From positions 1 to 27,446 of IMG/VR virus record IMGVR_UViG_3300030116_006111: a stretch of 27,446 nt of DNA, one strand, 5' to 3'. The translations under genes and the position numbers were made by a program. Within the stretch, counting starts at the first letter, position 1. The number at the start of each line of letters is the position of its first letter. This document shows, in pieces, positions 1-8,328 of this stretch. A model generated the notes under the pieces. The model ran no database searches, was not told the origin of the DNA, and saw only the letters and a list, made by a program, of their open reading frames with translations. This DNA comes from a virus.

Positions 1-13
1 GGGTACGCGCGAG
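1..13. repeat. Left copy of 13-bp terminal repeat (probable cos cohesive end)
   Basis: The string GGGTACGCGCGAG opens the window and is repeated exactly as its last 13 bases. Ten of 13 bases are G or C in otherwise AT-rich DNA, with a CGCGCG core at 6-11. Filling in 5' single-stranded cohesive ends before sequencing gives exactly this pattern. Lambda, with a 12-nt overhang and the same terminase type, is the precedent. An assembly overlap of 13 bases is the alternative, but assembler overlaps are usually much longer. Confidence 0.75.
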
Positions 14-91
14 GGCAGGGCTTTTCTAGAAAAATATTTTTTTAAGGCATTTCGTTTCGTTTGGAAGGACGTTTAAATTACAGGGTAAGGT
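14..91. other. Non-coding leader right of cos, candidate terminase-binding (cosB-like) region
   Basis: No gene is seen between the cos repeat and the first start codon. The stretch holds a 12-bp perfect palindrome TTTTCTAGAAAA at 22-33, an A/T tract at 30-44, and a short tandem TTTCG TTTCG at 50-59. In lambda-like phages the small terminase subunit and IHF bind just inside the left end. The palindrome, the bendable A/T tract and the tandem repeat are candidates for such sites, but no consensus was matched. Confidence 0.4.
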
Positions 92-1291
92 ATGAAAGTC
101 AAGGAAATAGAAATTAGAAAAGTGATTCCATATGCGCGGAATCCAAGGAAAAACGAGGATGCGATCTCTAAAGTTGCGGCATCTATTAAAGAGTTTGGAT
201 GGCAACAACCTGTGGTTGTGGATAGCGAAATGGTCGTAATTGCTGGTCACACCAGACTCGCCGCTGCAAGAAGTCTTTCGATGGATAAAGTTCCGATTGT
301 TGTTGCAGACAATCTGTCCCCGTCTCAAGTCAAAGCATACAGGTTGGCAGACAATCGGGTAAGCCAAGAAGCAGAGTGGGATCACGATCTTTTGACTCTT
401 GAATTGAAAGATTTAGTTGGTGAGGATTACGATCTTGATTTAACTGGGTTTAGTGAAGACGAATTATCAGGCTTGCTTGCAGAGCAAACTGAAGGATTAA
501 CTGATCAGGATGCGGTCCCTGATGTTCCTGAGATCCCTGTTACAGTGGAGGGCGATATTTGGGTGCTAGGCAATCATCGTTTGATGTGTGGGGACAGCAC
601 AAGGATTGATGCCATTGAAAAATTGTGCGGTGAACATCGAGTCGACATGTGGCTTACAGATCCACCCTACAACGTAGCATATGTTGGGAAAACGAAGGAC
701 GCATTAAAAATAAAAAACGACCAAATGAAGAATGAACACTTTAGGCAGTTTTTGTGTGATTCTTACTCCGCTGCAAACGCAAATATGAAAGCTGGAGCTG
801 TTTTTTATATCTGGCACGCGGATTCAGAAGGTTATAATTTTCGTGGAGCCGCACACGATATGGGTTGGCAAATAAGGCAGTGTTTAATTTGGAAAAAGCA
901 AACAATGGTCATGGGACGACAGGATTATCATTGGAAACATGAACCCTGTTTATATGGCTGGAAAGATGGGGCAGGACATCTTTGGGCAAGCGACAGAAAG
1001 CAGACCACGATATTGGAATTTGATCGTCCGTCTGTAAGTAAAGATCACCCGACCATGAAGCCTGTCCAGTTGTTCGAATACCAAATACTAAACAATACGA
1101 AGGGTGGAGATTTGATTCTTGATAGCTTTGGTGGATCAGGAACGACTATGATTGCGTCAGAAAAAAATGGTCGTCACTCTCGGCTCATGGAACTAGACGC
1201 AAAATATTGTGATGTAATAATAAAACGCTGGCAAGATTTCACAGGTAAAAAAGCTATTCATGCGGAAACAGGGATAGAGTTTGATGGCTAA
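92..1291 (+). CDS. ParB-like domain fused to beta-class adenine/cytosine-N DNA methyltransferase
   Basis: A 399-residue protein with two recognisable parts. Residues 1-110 match a ParB/Srx-like nuclease fold, with the motif VIAGHTRLAAA around residues 49-59. Residues 150-390 are an N6-adenine/N4-cytosine methyltransferase: catalytic DPPYN at 190-194 comes before the SAM-binding FGGSGTT at 346-352, the motif order of the beta class. This fusion is common in phages and usually stands next to terminase genes, as here. It probably modifies phage DNA to escape host restriction or marks sites for packaging or replication; the target sequence cannot be read from the gene. No partner restriction enzyme is present. 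The start has a weak AAGG ribosome site. The end overlaps the small terminase start by 8 nt, so the two are translated together. Confidence 0.9.
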   Translation: MKVKEIEIRKVIPYARNPRKNEDAISKVAASIKEFGWQQPVVVDSEMVVIAGHTRLAAARSLSMDKVPIVVADNLSPSQVKAYRLADNRVSQEAEWDHDLLTLELKDLVGEDYDLDLTGFSEDELSGLLAEQTEGLTDQDAVPDVPEIPVTVEGDIWVLGNHRLMCGDSTRIDAIEKLCGEHRVDMWLTDPPYNVAYVGKTKDALKIKNDQMKNEHFRQFLCDSYSAANANMKAGAVFYIWHADSEGYNFRGAAHDMGWQIRQCLIWKKQTMVMGRQDYHWKHEPCLYGWKDGAGHLWASDRKQTTILEFDRPSVSKDHPTMKPVQLFEYQILNNTKGGDLILDSFGGSGTTMIASEKNGRHSRLMELDAKYCDVIIKRWQDFTGKKAIHAETGIEFDG

Positions 1292-1826
1292 TCCCGCGAC
1301 CCACTCTTTAGAAACGATTGCAAAATTATTAGACCTTTCGACGAGAAGAGTTCAGCAGCTGTCTAAAGAAGGTGTTATTCCAAGAGTAGAACGAGGTCGT
1401 TATGAGTTGGTTCCAGCTGTAAGAGGGTATATTAAATATTTAAAAGAAAGGAGCCTTAATCCAAACGTAGTTAGTTTTGAAGAAGTAAGAGCAAAAAAAT
1501 TATCTGCAGAAGCAGAATTAACCGTAATCGAGTTGCAGGAAAAAAAAGGCGAACTTGTGAAAACAGAGGATGTTATTGAAAGTTGGGTCAATATCATCGG
1601 CAGTTGTAAAACTAGAATGCTATCTATTCCCGCCAAATTAGCTCCGATTGTTGCTGTGGAAAGTATGCCAGCGGTTTGTAAAACGATTATTGAGGAACAA
1701 ATTGACGAAGCCTTATTTGAATTATCCGAATGGGTATACGAAGAAATCAGAGATGAAGAGCCTGATGGCAACAGTGTCGGAGGCGTTGAAACCACCGCCG
1801 AAACTGACAGTGAGCCAGTGGGCTGA
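1284..1826 (+). CDS. Small terminase subunit (Nu1-like)
   Basis: A 180-residue protein. The N-terminus carries a winged helix-turn-helix like lambda Nu1, with LETIAKLLDLSTRRVQQLSK at residues 9-28 followed by a short wing. Residues 65-90 form a charged helix (EEVRAKKLSAEAELTVIELQ) that probably makes the oligomerisation coiled coil. It should bind the cos region and present the DNA to the large subunit. A TTG three bases upstream would add one residue, but the ATG is preferred. It overlaps the methyltransferase by 8 nt, and its 3' end overlaps the large terminase start by about 60 nt, the usual order for terminase pairs. The assignment rests on HTH type, length and position. Confidence 0.8.
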   Translation: MANPATHSLETIAKLLDLSTRRVQQLSKEGVIPRVERGRYELVPAVRGYIKYLKERSLNPNVVSFEEVRAKKLSAEAELTVIELQEKKGELVKTEDVIESWVNIIGSCKTRMLSIPAKLAPIVAVESMPAVCKTIIEEQIDEALFELSEWVYEEIRDEEPDGNSVGGVETTAETDSEPVG

Positions 1827-3552
1827 TTCAGAAAGAAGGCTTTCGCCAGAATCATCGGCTGAACCTGGAAAGTGGTACACATCTCGCGCAGAATATTTGC
1901 GGGGAATCATGGATGCTTTGAATGATCCATCTGTGAAACAGGTGGTTGTCATGAGTAGCGCACAAGTTGGAAAGACCGAATTTATTTTAAACGCGATTGG
2001 TTTTTTTATTGATCGAGATCCAGCACCCATTTTATGTATTCAGCCAACTTTAGGAATGGGCCAAGCCTTTAGTAAAGAAAGACTTGCACCGATGTTGCGG
2101 GATACTCCCTGCCTGCAAGGTAAGGTTAAAGATCCAAAAACCCGTGATAGCGGAAACACCACGTTACAGAAAACCTATCCAGGGGGAACAATAAGCATTG
2201 CTGGTGCAAACTCAGCGGCTGGATTAGCCAGTAGAGCAATTAGAGTATTGCTTGCTGATGAAATTGATCGCTGGCCTCCAAGTGCTGGGACTGAGGGAGA
2301 TCCATTACGACTAGCGGCAAAAAGAACAACTACTTTTTGGAATAGTAAAATTGTGACGGTTTCGACTCCTACAATCAAAGGCAATTCTAGGATTGAAGTT
2401 GAATATGAGCAGTCCGATCAGAGGGAATACTACGTTCCCTGTAAAGATTGCGGCCAAAATCAAACCTTAAAATGGTCAAATGTACGTTGGGACAAAGATG
2501 ATCCTAGCTCTGCACATTATGTCTGTGATGGTTGCGGTTCAATTTGGAATGATTCCGACAGATATAAGGCTATAAAAAATGGATATTGGGATGCAAATAA
2601 ACCATCAAAGGGGATAGCTGGTTTTCATTTATCTGGCATTTATAGTCCCTGGATTACCCTAGAGGATGCAGTAAAAGATTTTTTGGAAGCTAAAAAGTTA
2701 CCTGAAACCCTCAAGGTGTGGGTGAATACCTTCCTTGGGGAGAGTTGGGAGGATGCGGGAGAAAATCTTAAACACGTTGATTTGCGTTCTAATTCTTTTG
2801 AAGATTCCGATGAAATCGATGATAGGATTGTCGCGGTTACAGCGGGAATCGATACTCAGGATGATCGTTTAGAATATGAAATAGTTGGCTGGGGTAGAGA
2901 TGAAGAAAGCTGGTCTATCGGATACGGTCAAATTTACGGAGACTTATCAACCCCCGCGCCTTGGCAAGATTTAGATGAAGTACTAAAGCAAAAATTTATA
3001 ACTTATACAGGAAGAGAACTTCCAATTCGATCAGCGTGCATAGACTCAGGTGGTCATTACACTCAAGCAGTTTATAATTTTGTAAGACCAAGAGAATCAA
3101 GACGAGTTTTTGCCATCAAGGGTATGGGTGGGGAACAGCGTCCACTGGTATCGAGGCCCACTAGAAATAACATCGGAAAAATCCGATTATTTACAATAGG
3201 AACATTCCCCATAAAAGAATTGCTTTTTTCGCGTTTTCGGATTACAAAGGAGGGGCCAGGGTTTTGTCATTTTCCAGAATCGCGTGATGATGAATATTTT
3301 GCACAACTTACAGACTCAGAAAAGATAGTAACAAAATATTCAAAAGGGTATCCAAGGCGGGAATTTGTCAAGACTAGAAATAGAAATGAGGCGTTAGATT
3401 TACGAGTGTATGCTTATTCGGCACTCTGTATTTTAAACGTCAATTTAAACGCGGTTGCAGATCGGATCGTTAATGAAAATCCTGCTGAAAAAAAACCGAA
3501 AGCACCGCGCCCCATTCGGAAAAAACAAAGTTTTGTGAATTCTTGGCGGTAG
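1765..3552 (+). CDS. Large terminase subunit, GpA family
   Basis: A 595-residue packaging motor and nuclease of the lambda gpA type. The ATPase half has the P-loop variant AQVGKTE at residues 66-72 and a Walker B-like LLADEIDRW ending near residue 170. A four-cysteine zinc ribbon, CKDC at 226-229 and CDGC at 254-257, follows. The nuclease half has acidic residues in AGIDTQDDRLE (Asp about 363) and CIDSGGH (Asp about 427), as expected for an RNase H-like metal site. GpA-family terminases normally cut at cos sites, which agrees with the repeats at the window ends. An open frame reaches back to 1648, but that part overlaps the small subunit. ATG 1765, preceded by GAAGAG at five bases, is the likely start; ATG 1753 is possible. 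Confidence 0.93.
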   Translation: MATVSEALKPPPKLTVSQWADSERRLSPESSAEPGKWYTSRAEYLRGIMDALNDPSVKQVVVMSSAQVGKTEFILNAIGFFIDRDPAPILCIQPTLGMGQAFSKERLAPMLRDTPCLQGKVKDPKTRDSGNTTLQKTYPGGTISIAGANSAAGLASRAIRVLLADEIDRWPPSAGTEGDPLRLAAKRTTTFWNSKIVTVSTPTIKGNSRIEVEYEQSDQREYYVPCKDCGQNQTLKWSNVRWDKDDPSSAHYVCDGCGSIWNDSDRYKAIKNGYWDANKPSKGIAGFHLSGIYSPWITLEDAVKDFLEAKKLPETLKVWVNTFLGESWEDAGENLKHVDLRSNSFEDSDEIDDRIVAVTAGIDTQDDRLEYEIVGWGRDEESWSIGYGQIYGDLSTPAPWQDLDEVLKQKFITYTGRELPIRSACIDSGGHYTQAVYNFVRPRESRRVFAIKGMGGEQRPLVSRPTRNNIGKIRLFTIGTFPIKELLFSRFRITKEGPGFCHFPESRDDEYFAQLTDSEKIVTKYSKGYPRREFVKTRNRNEALDLRVYAYSALCILNVNLNAVADRIVNENPAEKKPKAPRPIRKKQSFVNSWR

Positions 3553-3555
3553 AAT

Positions 3556-4137
3556 ATGGCTAATTTATTCGATACCGATAATGCACCAACACTTGAGCCA
3601 GATAAAATAGTTATCGGTGATCGAGTAACGTGGAGGAAAAAAAACCTCGCAGTCGATTATCCATCATCAGCATATAGTACCGAGTATGTTTCAAAGTTAT
3701 CGACATCACCTACAAGTGAATTTAAGGTTTCTGGTTCTGCGGACGGTAATGACTATTTATTCACAATAGCATCAACTGCGTCTGTAAATTTCGATAACGG
3801 TCATCACCATTGGCAACTAGAGATTGTTAGAACTTCTGATTCTGAAAGGATCGTAATCCAGACGGGTTCCTGGGATGTAATAACGGACCTGGATAATAAT
3901 GTTGATCCTAGAGATCATGCCGAAATCATGGTTGATAAGATTGAAAGTCTGCTGGAAGGTAAAGCAGATGGAGATGTTCAGTCGTATTCAATAGCGGGAC
4001 GATCATTAACAAAATTTTCTCCAGAGGAACTGTTGCATTGGAGGGAATACTACCGTCGCGAGGTAGTTAATAAACATCGTTTGGAAGATATTAAAAATGG
4101 ACGAGCCACAAGCGGCACAATTAAGGTGCGTTTCTAA
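3556..4137 (+). CDS. Head-tail connector-like protein: beta-rich N-terminus plus gpW-like C-terminus
   Basis: A 193-residue protein between terminase and portal, where lambda has the gpW connector. The last 50 residues (SYSIAGRSLTKFSPEELLHW and onward) look like a gpW-type or similar small head-completion domain: a beta hairpin with the 'GRSLTKFS' turn followed by a basic helix. The first 120 residues are different, beta-rich and serine/threonine-rich, with a segment FNDGHHHW-like around residues 80-90, and resemble an immunoglobulin-like or fibre-type sandwich. No family name can be given for that part. Head completion is inferred from the C-terminal domain and position. The stop overlaps the portal start by one base (TAATG). 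Confidence 0.6.
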   Translation: MANLFDTDNAPTLEPDKIVIGDRVTWRKKNLAVDYPSSAYSTEYVSKLSTSPTSEFKVSGSADGNDYLFTIASTASVNFDNGHHHWQLEIVRTSDSERIVIQTGSWDVITDLDNNVDPRDHAEIMVDKIESLLEGKADGDVQSYSIAGRSLTKFSPEELLHWREYYRREVVNKHRLEDIKNGRATSGTIKVRF

Positions 4138-5609
4138 TGGGGTTACTAGATATTTTTAAACGTAAGGAACAACCGAAAATTCGTAAAAGAAATTATGCTG
4201 GTGCGAGAGGTGGGCGTTTATTTGGTGACTTCATCCAATCAAGTAACTCAGCAGATGCAGAACTTAGATTTACCCTGGAGGTCATGCGAAACAGATCGCG
4301 TGAACTTATCAGAGATAATGAATTTGCCAGGAGATACATTCACTTACTTAAAACAAATGTGATTGGAGATCACGGTTTTCATCTGCAAGTCAAAGCCAGA
4401 AATGATGATGGATCATTAGATGGTTTCGGAAATACCGTTATTGAAAATTCATGGAAACGCTGGGGTCGGCTTGGGAATCCTACCTCTGACGGACGGATGA
4501 GTTGGTTTGATTGTCAGCGGTTAGCGATTGAAAGCCTTGCTAGAGACGGTGAAGTTTTCATTAAAAAGGTTTCTGGATCAAGATATAAAGATGGGTTTGC
4601 TCTGCAATTTATTGAAGCGGATCTTGTTGACGAGAAGAAAAACGAAACTCTGCCAAATGGCAACGAAATTCGAATGGGCATTGAGATTGATAGATTTCAT
4701 AAGCCTGTTGCTTATCATGTTCTATCTTCTCATCCAGGTGACAAGTATTTTCATTCTGCGAAATCAAGAAAACATTCACGAGTGCCAGCCGATGAAATAA
4801 TTCACGTTTATATGCCCAATCGAACCCATCAAACTCGTGGTGAGCCGTTTATGGTTTCTGCGATGTCTGCTTTGAAAATGCTAGGGGCATATCGTGAGGC
4901 TGAAGTCATTGCGGCTAGAATTTCAGCATCAAAGATGGGAGTTATTACGACACCGACAGGGGATGAATTTGTTGGGGAGGGATTAGAGAACGAACACACT
5001 CCCGTGATAGATGTGGAGCCTGGGTCTTTCTACCAATTAAACGCAGGTCAGAAACTAGATCCGATTGATTTTGATCATCCGAATAGTTCTTACCCAGAGT
5101 TTGAGTCTGCGATGCTGCGAGGTATTTCATCAGGCTTAAACGTAAGCTATGCAGCCCTATCGAGTGATCTATCTAGCGTTAATTATTCCAGTATTAGACA
5201 GGGTGCGCTAGACGAACGTGACGGATACAGAACTTTGCAGATGTTTATGATTCAACATTTTGTAGAGCCAATTTTTAGAGAGTGGTTAACATCCGCACTT
5301 AGTTTCGGAGATATGAATCTGCCTATCACAAAATTTGATAAGTTTTCGGACAATGCGTATTTCCGCGGAAGAGGATGGAATTGGGTTGATCCCTTAAAAG
5401 AAATAAATGCTGCGGTGATCGGATTACAGAATGGTATCTTGTCAATGCAAGATGTAAGCGCAGCGTACGGTAGAGATGTTGAAGAGACCTTTGCGCAAAT
5501 TTCACGCGATAAAGAGACGGCTGCACAATATGGCCTAAATATGGCGTTTGAGCCGTTTGGCCAGAAGTTACCCGCAGAGCCAATAGTTGAGGGTGGCGAT
5601 GGCGACTGA
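4137..5609 (+). CDS. Portal protein, lambda gpB family
   Basis: A 490-residue portal that forms the dodecameric ring at the capsid vertex through which DNA enters and leaves. The family signature is clear: an N-terminal block LRFTLEVMRNRSRELIRDNE near residue 45, the GDHGFHLQ strand, the DGEVF segment, the central IHVYMPNRTHQTRGEPFM block near residues 222-239 (residues before the crown and clip), and SGLNVSYAALSSDLSSVNYS near 332-351, which is diagnostic of lambda-type portals. Length is close to lambda gpB (533). The start is coupled to the preceding connector gene, and the 3' end overlaps the next gene by 11 nt. Confidence 0.95.
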   Translation: MGLLDIFKRKEQPKIRKRNYAGARGGRLFGDFIQSSNSADAELRFTLEVMRNRSRELIRDNEFARRYIHLLKTNVIGDHGFHLQVKARNDDGSLDGFGNTVIENSWKRWGRLGNPTSDGRMSWFDCQRLAIESLARDGEVFIKKVSGSRYKDGFALQFIEADLVDEKKNETLPNGNEIRMGIEIDRFHKPVAYHVLSSHPGDKYFHSAKSRKHSRVPADEIIHVYMPNRTHQTRGEPFMVSAMSALKMLGAYREAEVIAARISASKMGVITTPTGDEFVGEGLENEHTPVIDVEPGSFYQLNAGQKLDPIDFDHPNSSYPEFESAMLRGISSGLNVSYAALSSDLSSVNYSSIRQGALDERDGYRTLQMFMIQHFVEPIFREWLTSALSFGDMNLPITKFDKFSDNAYFRGRGWNWVDPLKEINAAVIGLQNGILSMQDVSAAYGRDVEETFAQISRDKETAAQYGLNMAFEPFGQKLPAEPIVEGGDGD

Positions 5610-8319
5610 CTTTCCCAATAAAGGTGATGATAAAAAAATCAGTTTGCGCAATAGCGAATATCCGCAATTTGATTATGATTTTTCTGCGAATATAAAAAGG
5701 TATAATCCAGAAGTTTGGCGTTTAGGTGGCAACATTCGGGGGAATGAGGCTTTTAATTTCTGGACAAAAGCACGGAATGAGGAGTTCACGGAGGGAACTT
5801 TAGATTGGATTAAAGAGCGTGAGGCGTGGGCAGCACGTCATTTTGGGGATGGGTCACAGTTTAAAAGTGGGGGTTTGGAGCCTAACAAATCAAACGTAGG
5901 CGGCGTGGTTGCACAAATGAAATGGGGAGTGATTGGGACTCTGGGTGAGCAGGGAATGAAGGATGTGATTCTTGAATTGATAAAAAAACTTGAAGGCAAA
6001 AAAGACGATGAAAGAGGTTTTTCTGATTTAAGTTCATCTATTCAAGAGGGATTAAGGAACAAAGTAAAAGAACACAACGAAGAATATGGGGATGACCCAA
6101 ATAAAAGAACTAACGTCAGAACTCTTGCAGCGGTATTCGAAAGAGGTGTAGGAGCATATCAAAACAACCCTGGAAGCGTTCGACCAGGGGTAACAGGTCC
6201 AGATCAGTGGGCATATGCTCGCGTAAATTCTTTTTTGTTTGCTTTGAGGAATGGAAGATTCCAAGGGGGCAAACATGACACAGACCTACTTCCAGCGGGT
6301 CATCCAGAAAGCACAAAGGAAAGGAATCAGGTTCAAGATATGGAAGAAAGACACGTTCAAGAAGTAGTAGAAGATGATGAGACAGTAACCATCGTTTTCA
6401 AAAAAGCGCATGACGAAACAGAAGAGATGGAAGAGGGTGGTATGGATGAACCCGATGAGGAGCGTATTGATCGGGATGATCTTACTTATCGTTATTCTCA
6501 TATGCACGAAAAAGCCATCGATGAAGATAAACGAACAGTCAGGGTTGGAGTATCTTCAGAGGAGCCAGTAAAAAGGGCTTCTGGAATGGAAATAATTGAT
6601 CATACTAAAGAGAGTATGAATTTAGAATTTTTAAACAGCGGTCGCGCCCCACTGCTCATGGATCATGATATGGAGCGTCAAATCGGTGTAGTAGAATCTG
6701 TGGAGCTAGATGAGGATGCGCGGCGTCTCCGTGCTTTAGTTCGTTTCGGAAGAAGCGAAACGGCCTCTGAGGTTTTCACTGATGTTGTCGATGGTATTCG
6801 ACAAAACATAAGCGTAGGCTATCGGGTTGATGGTCGCGTGGAGCGGGACCACGAGGAAGATCATGAAGATTATTACCGCGTGGCCACCACTCCCATGGAG
6901 ATAAGCCTTGTTTCAATTCCTGCTGATCAGTCAAATCAAGTAGGGGTAGGCAGGTCTGTTTCTGAACCTTTAAAAACCGTAGAAGTTATCTCAGAAAGGA
7001 GTAATGAAATGTCTGAGGAACAAAATGTAGATCTGGAAGCGGTAAAGGCAGAAGCTGCCAAAACTGCCCAGCGAAACGCCAAAGAAATTATGACTTTGGC
7101 TAGAAGACACAACAAAGCTGACTTAGGTGAGGATGCGCTTGGTCGTGGTATTTCTGCTGATCAATTCCGTGGTGAACTTTTGGACGCGATTGGTAATGAA
7201 CCTTTAGAAACTCCAGCCCATGTTGTTGATGCACCTGTAAAGGACCAGCGGGAGTATAGCCTTGGAAGAATGATCAGAGCGCAAGCCTCTGGTGATTGGT
7301 CTGATGCGGGTTTCGAGCGAGAAATGCACGATGAAATTCGGCAGCGAACAGGTAAAGCGGCTAGAGGCTATTATGTGCCTGATTTCGCATGGAGATCAGG
7401 AGCAATGTCAACGGCTGCAACTGGAGCGACAGGCAGTGAAAATGTAACTGACAGTTTCGTGCCAACCATTCACAGAGGCGATATGTTCATCGAGGCACTT
7501 AGAGCAAATGCTGTGATGGCAAATCTCGGTGTGATGTTTATGAGTGGTTTGACTAATCGAATTCAAATCCCAAAATTTAGCACGGGTGCAACGGCTGGAT
7601 TTGTTGAGGAACTTGGCAACGTAGCTGATCAATCTCAAACAGATGCTTCAGTGAATTTACAACCCCGTACGATGGGGGCGTTTGCTGATATATCGAGACT
7701 TTTATTGAAAGAGTCAATTCCAGCTATTGACCAGGTTGTTCAGGATGATTTAATTCGGTCACTTGCCTCCAAACTTGAAGCGGTTGGTATTAACGGATCT
7801 GGTTCATCGGGTGAGCCTACAGGCATTCTTAATGCTGCTGGAGTTGGTGACGTTGATATTTCCGCTGATACTGATGTCGCTGCTTTAACTTGGGCTGATT
7901 TAACTAATTTGGTCAAAACTGTTGAAGATGCTGATGGTATTGTAAATGCGAATACCCTTGGGTGGTTAAGTAATCCAAAGGTCAAAGCAAAGATGGCCAA
8001 TACTGTAAAGGTATCTAGCACGGATAGCATCATGCTTTTGAATGACCCCTGGAATTCAATTTATGGGTATCCTGCTGAGTTTACGACAAACGTACCATCA
8101 AACCTGAACCCAGGTGATGGTGGAACGGATGCAAGTGCGCTCATTTACGGAGATTTCTCTCAGTTGATGGTCGGGTTATTTGGTGCGCCAGATATCTTAA
8201 TTGATGAAACAACTGGTGGCCTTGCGGGAACCGTGAGGATCATTGTTCACCAAGACGTGGATATCGCACTGCGTAATGCTGCATCGTTTGCTAAAACTGA
8301 TGAAGTATCAACTGCTTGA
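5599..8319 (+). CDS. Three-part head polypeptide: unknown N-domain, prohead protease, HK97-fold major capsid protein
   Basis: One uninterrupted 906-codon frame covers three units that phages usually encode apart. Residues about 20-236 are an uncharacterised domain with conserved-looking blocks YNPEVWRLGGNIRGNEAF, SNVGGVVAQMKWGVIGTLG, WAYARVNSFLFALRNGRF and GKHDTDLLPAGHP; I recognise this pattern from phage proteins of unknown role. Residues about 237-296 are an acidic linker. Residues about 297-455 are an HK97-type (S78) prohead protease, with the candidate catalytic His in LLMDHD (His 356) and Ser in PMEISLVSIPAD (436 or 439). From residue 471 comes an HK97-fold capsid protein with a charged helical delta region at 475-500. 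ATG 5599 follows GAGG at six bases; TTG 5587 is less likely. It overlaps the portal by 11 nt. A strong internal ribosome site precedes the capsid part. Confidence 0.9.
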   Translation: MATDFPNKGDDKKISLRNSEYPQFDYDFSANIKRYNPEVWRLGGNIRGNEAFNFWTKARNEEFTEGTLDWIKEREAWAARHFGDGSQFKSGGLEPNKSNVGGVVAQMKWGVIGTLGEQGMKDVILELIKKLEGKKDDERGFSDLSSSIQEGLRNKVKEHNEEYGDDPNKRTNVRTLAAVFERGVGAYQNNPGSVRPGVTGPDQWAYARVNSFLFALRNGRFQGGKHDTDLLPAGHPESTKERNQVQDMEERHVQEVVEDDETVTIVFKKAHDETEEMEEGGMDEPDEERIDRDDLTYRYSHMHEKAIDEDKRTVRVGVSSEEPVKRASGMEIIDHTKESMNLEFLNSGRAPLLMDHDMERQIGVVESVELDEDARRLRALVRFGRSETASEVFTDVVDGIRQNISVGYRVDGRVERDHEEDHEDYYRVATTPMEISLVSIPADQSNQVGVGRSVSEPLKTVEVISERSNEMSEEQNVDLEAVKAEAAKTAQRNAKEIMTLARRHNKADLGEDALGRGISADQFRGELLDAIGNEPLETPAHVVDAPVKDQREYSLGRMIRAQASGDWSDAGFEREMHDEIRQRTGKAARGYYVPDFAWRSGAMSTAATGATGSENVTDSFVPTIHRGDMFIEALRANAVMANLGVMFMSGLTNRIQIPKFSTGATAGFVEELGNVADQSQTDASVNLQPRTMGAFADISRLLLKESIPAIDQVVQDDLIRSLASKLEAVGINGSGSSGEPTGILNAAGVGDVDISADTDVAALTWADLTNLVKTVEDADGIVNANTLGWLSNPKVKAKMANTVKVSSTDSIMLLNDPWNSIYGYPAEFTTNVPSNLNPGDGGTDASALIYGDFSQLMVGLFGAPDILIDETTGGLAGTVRIIVHQDVDIALRNAASFAKTDEVSTA
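6995..7011 (+). promoter_or_regulatory. Internal ribosome binding site and start for the capsid protein
   Basis: AAAGGAG at 6995-7001 stands seven bases before an in-frame ATG at 7009-7011, inside the protease/capsid frame. It is one of the best ribosome sites in the window. The protein that would begin there (MSEEQNVDLEA...) starts exactly where an independent major capsid protein should, at its helical delta region. This suggests that free capsid subunits are made in excess of the full-length fusion. Confidence 0.75.
7009..8319 (+). CDS. Major capsid protein (product of internal start)
   Basis: A 436-residue HK97-fold major capsid protein, in the same frame as the fusion. The order is an N-terminal helical delta/scaffold region (first 100 residues), the N-arm and E-loop region, and the P and A domains. 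Recognisable segments are TDSFVPTIHRGDMFIEALR, the strand block RIQIPKFSTGATAGFVEE, the AFADISRLLLKES helix start, and INGSGSSGEPTGILN, a hallmark of this family. Length fits HK97 gp5 plus delta domain. Processing by the protease encoded upstream would remove the delta region. Whether the fusion, the internal product or both are made needs protein data, but the ribosome site argues that this shorter form is the main one. Confidence 0.7.
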   Translation: MSEEQNVDLEAVKAEAAKTAQRNAKEIMTLARRHNKADLGEDALGRGISADQFRGELLDAIGNEPLETPAHVVDAPVKDQREYSLGRMIRAQASGDWSDAGFEREMHDEIRQRTGKAARGYYVPDFAWRSGAMSTAATGATGSENVTDSFVPTIHRGDMFIEALRANAVMANLGVMFMSGLTNRIQIPKFSTGATAGFVEELGNVADQSQTDASVNLQPRTMGAFADISRLLLKESIPAIDQVVQDDLIRSLASKLEAVGINGSGSSGEPTGILNAAGVGDVDISADTDVAALTWADLTNLVKTVEDADGIVNANTLGWLSNPKVKAKMANTVKVSSTDSIMLLNDPWNSIYGYPAEFTTNVPSNLNPGDGGTDASALIYGDFSQLMVGLFGAPDILIDETTGGLAGTVRIIVHQDVDIALRNAASFAKTDEVSTA

Positions 8320-8328
8320 TGTTAGATT

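Noticed and set aside
1648-1764. Upstream extension of the large terminase frame by 39 codons
   Set aside because: It lies inside the small terminase gene in another frame, does not resemble gpA N-termini, and better starts exist at 1753 and 1765.
6340-6442. Separate internal start for the prohead protease (ATG at 6340 or 6442)
   Set aside because: AGAGGG before ATG 6442 is possible and the codon is close to the protease domain border, but spacing and match are poor compared with the capsid site, so it is not listed as a feature.
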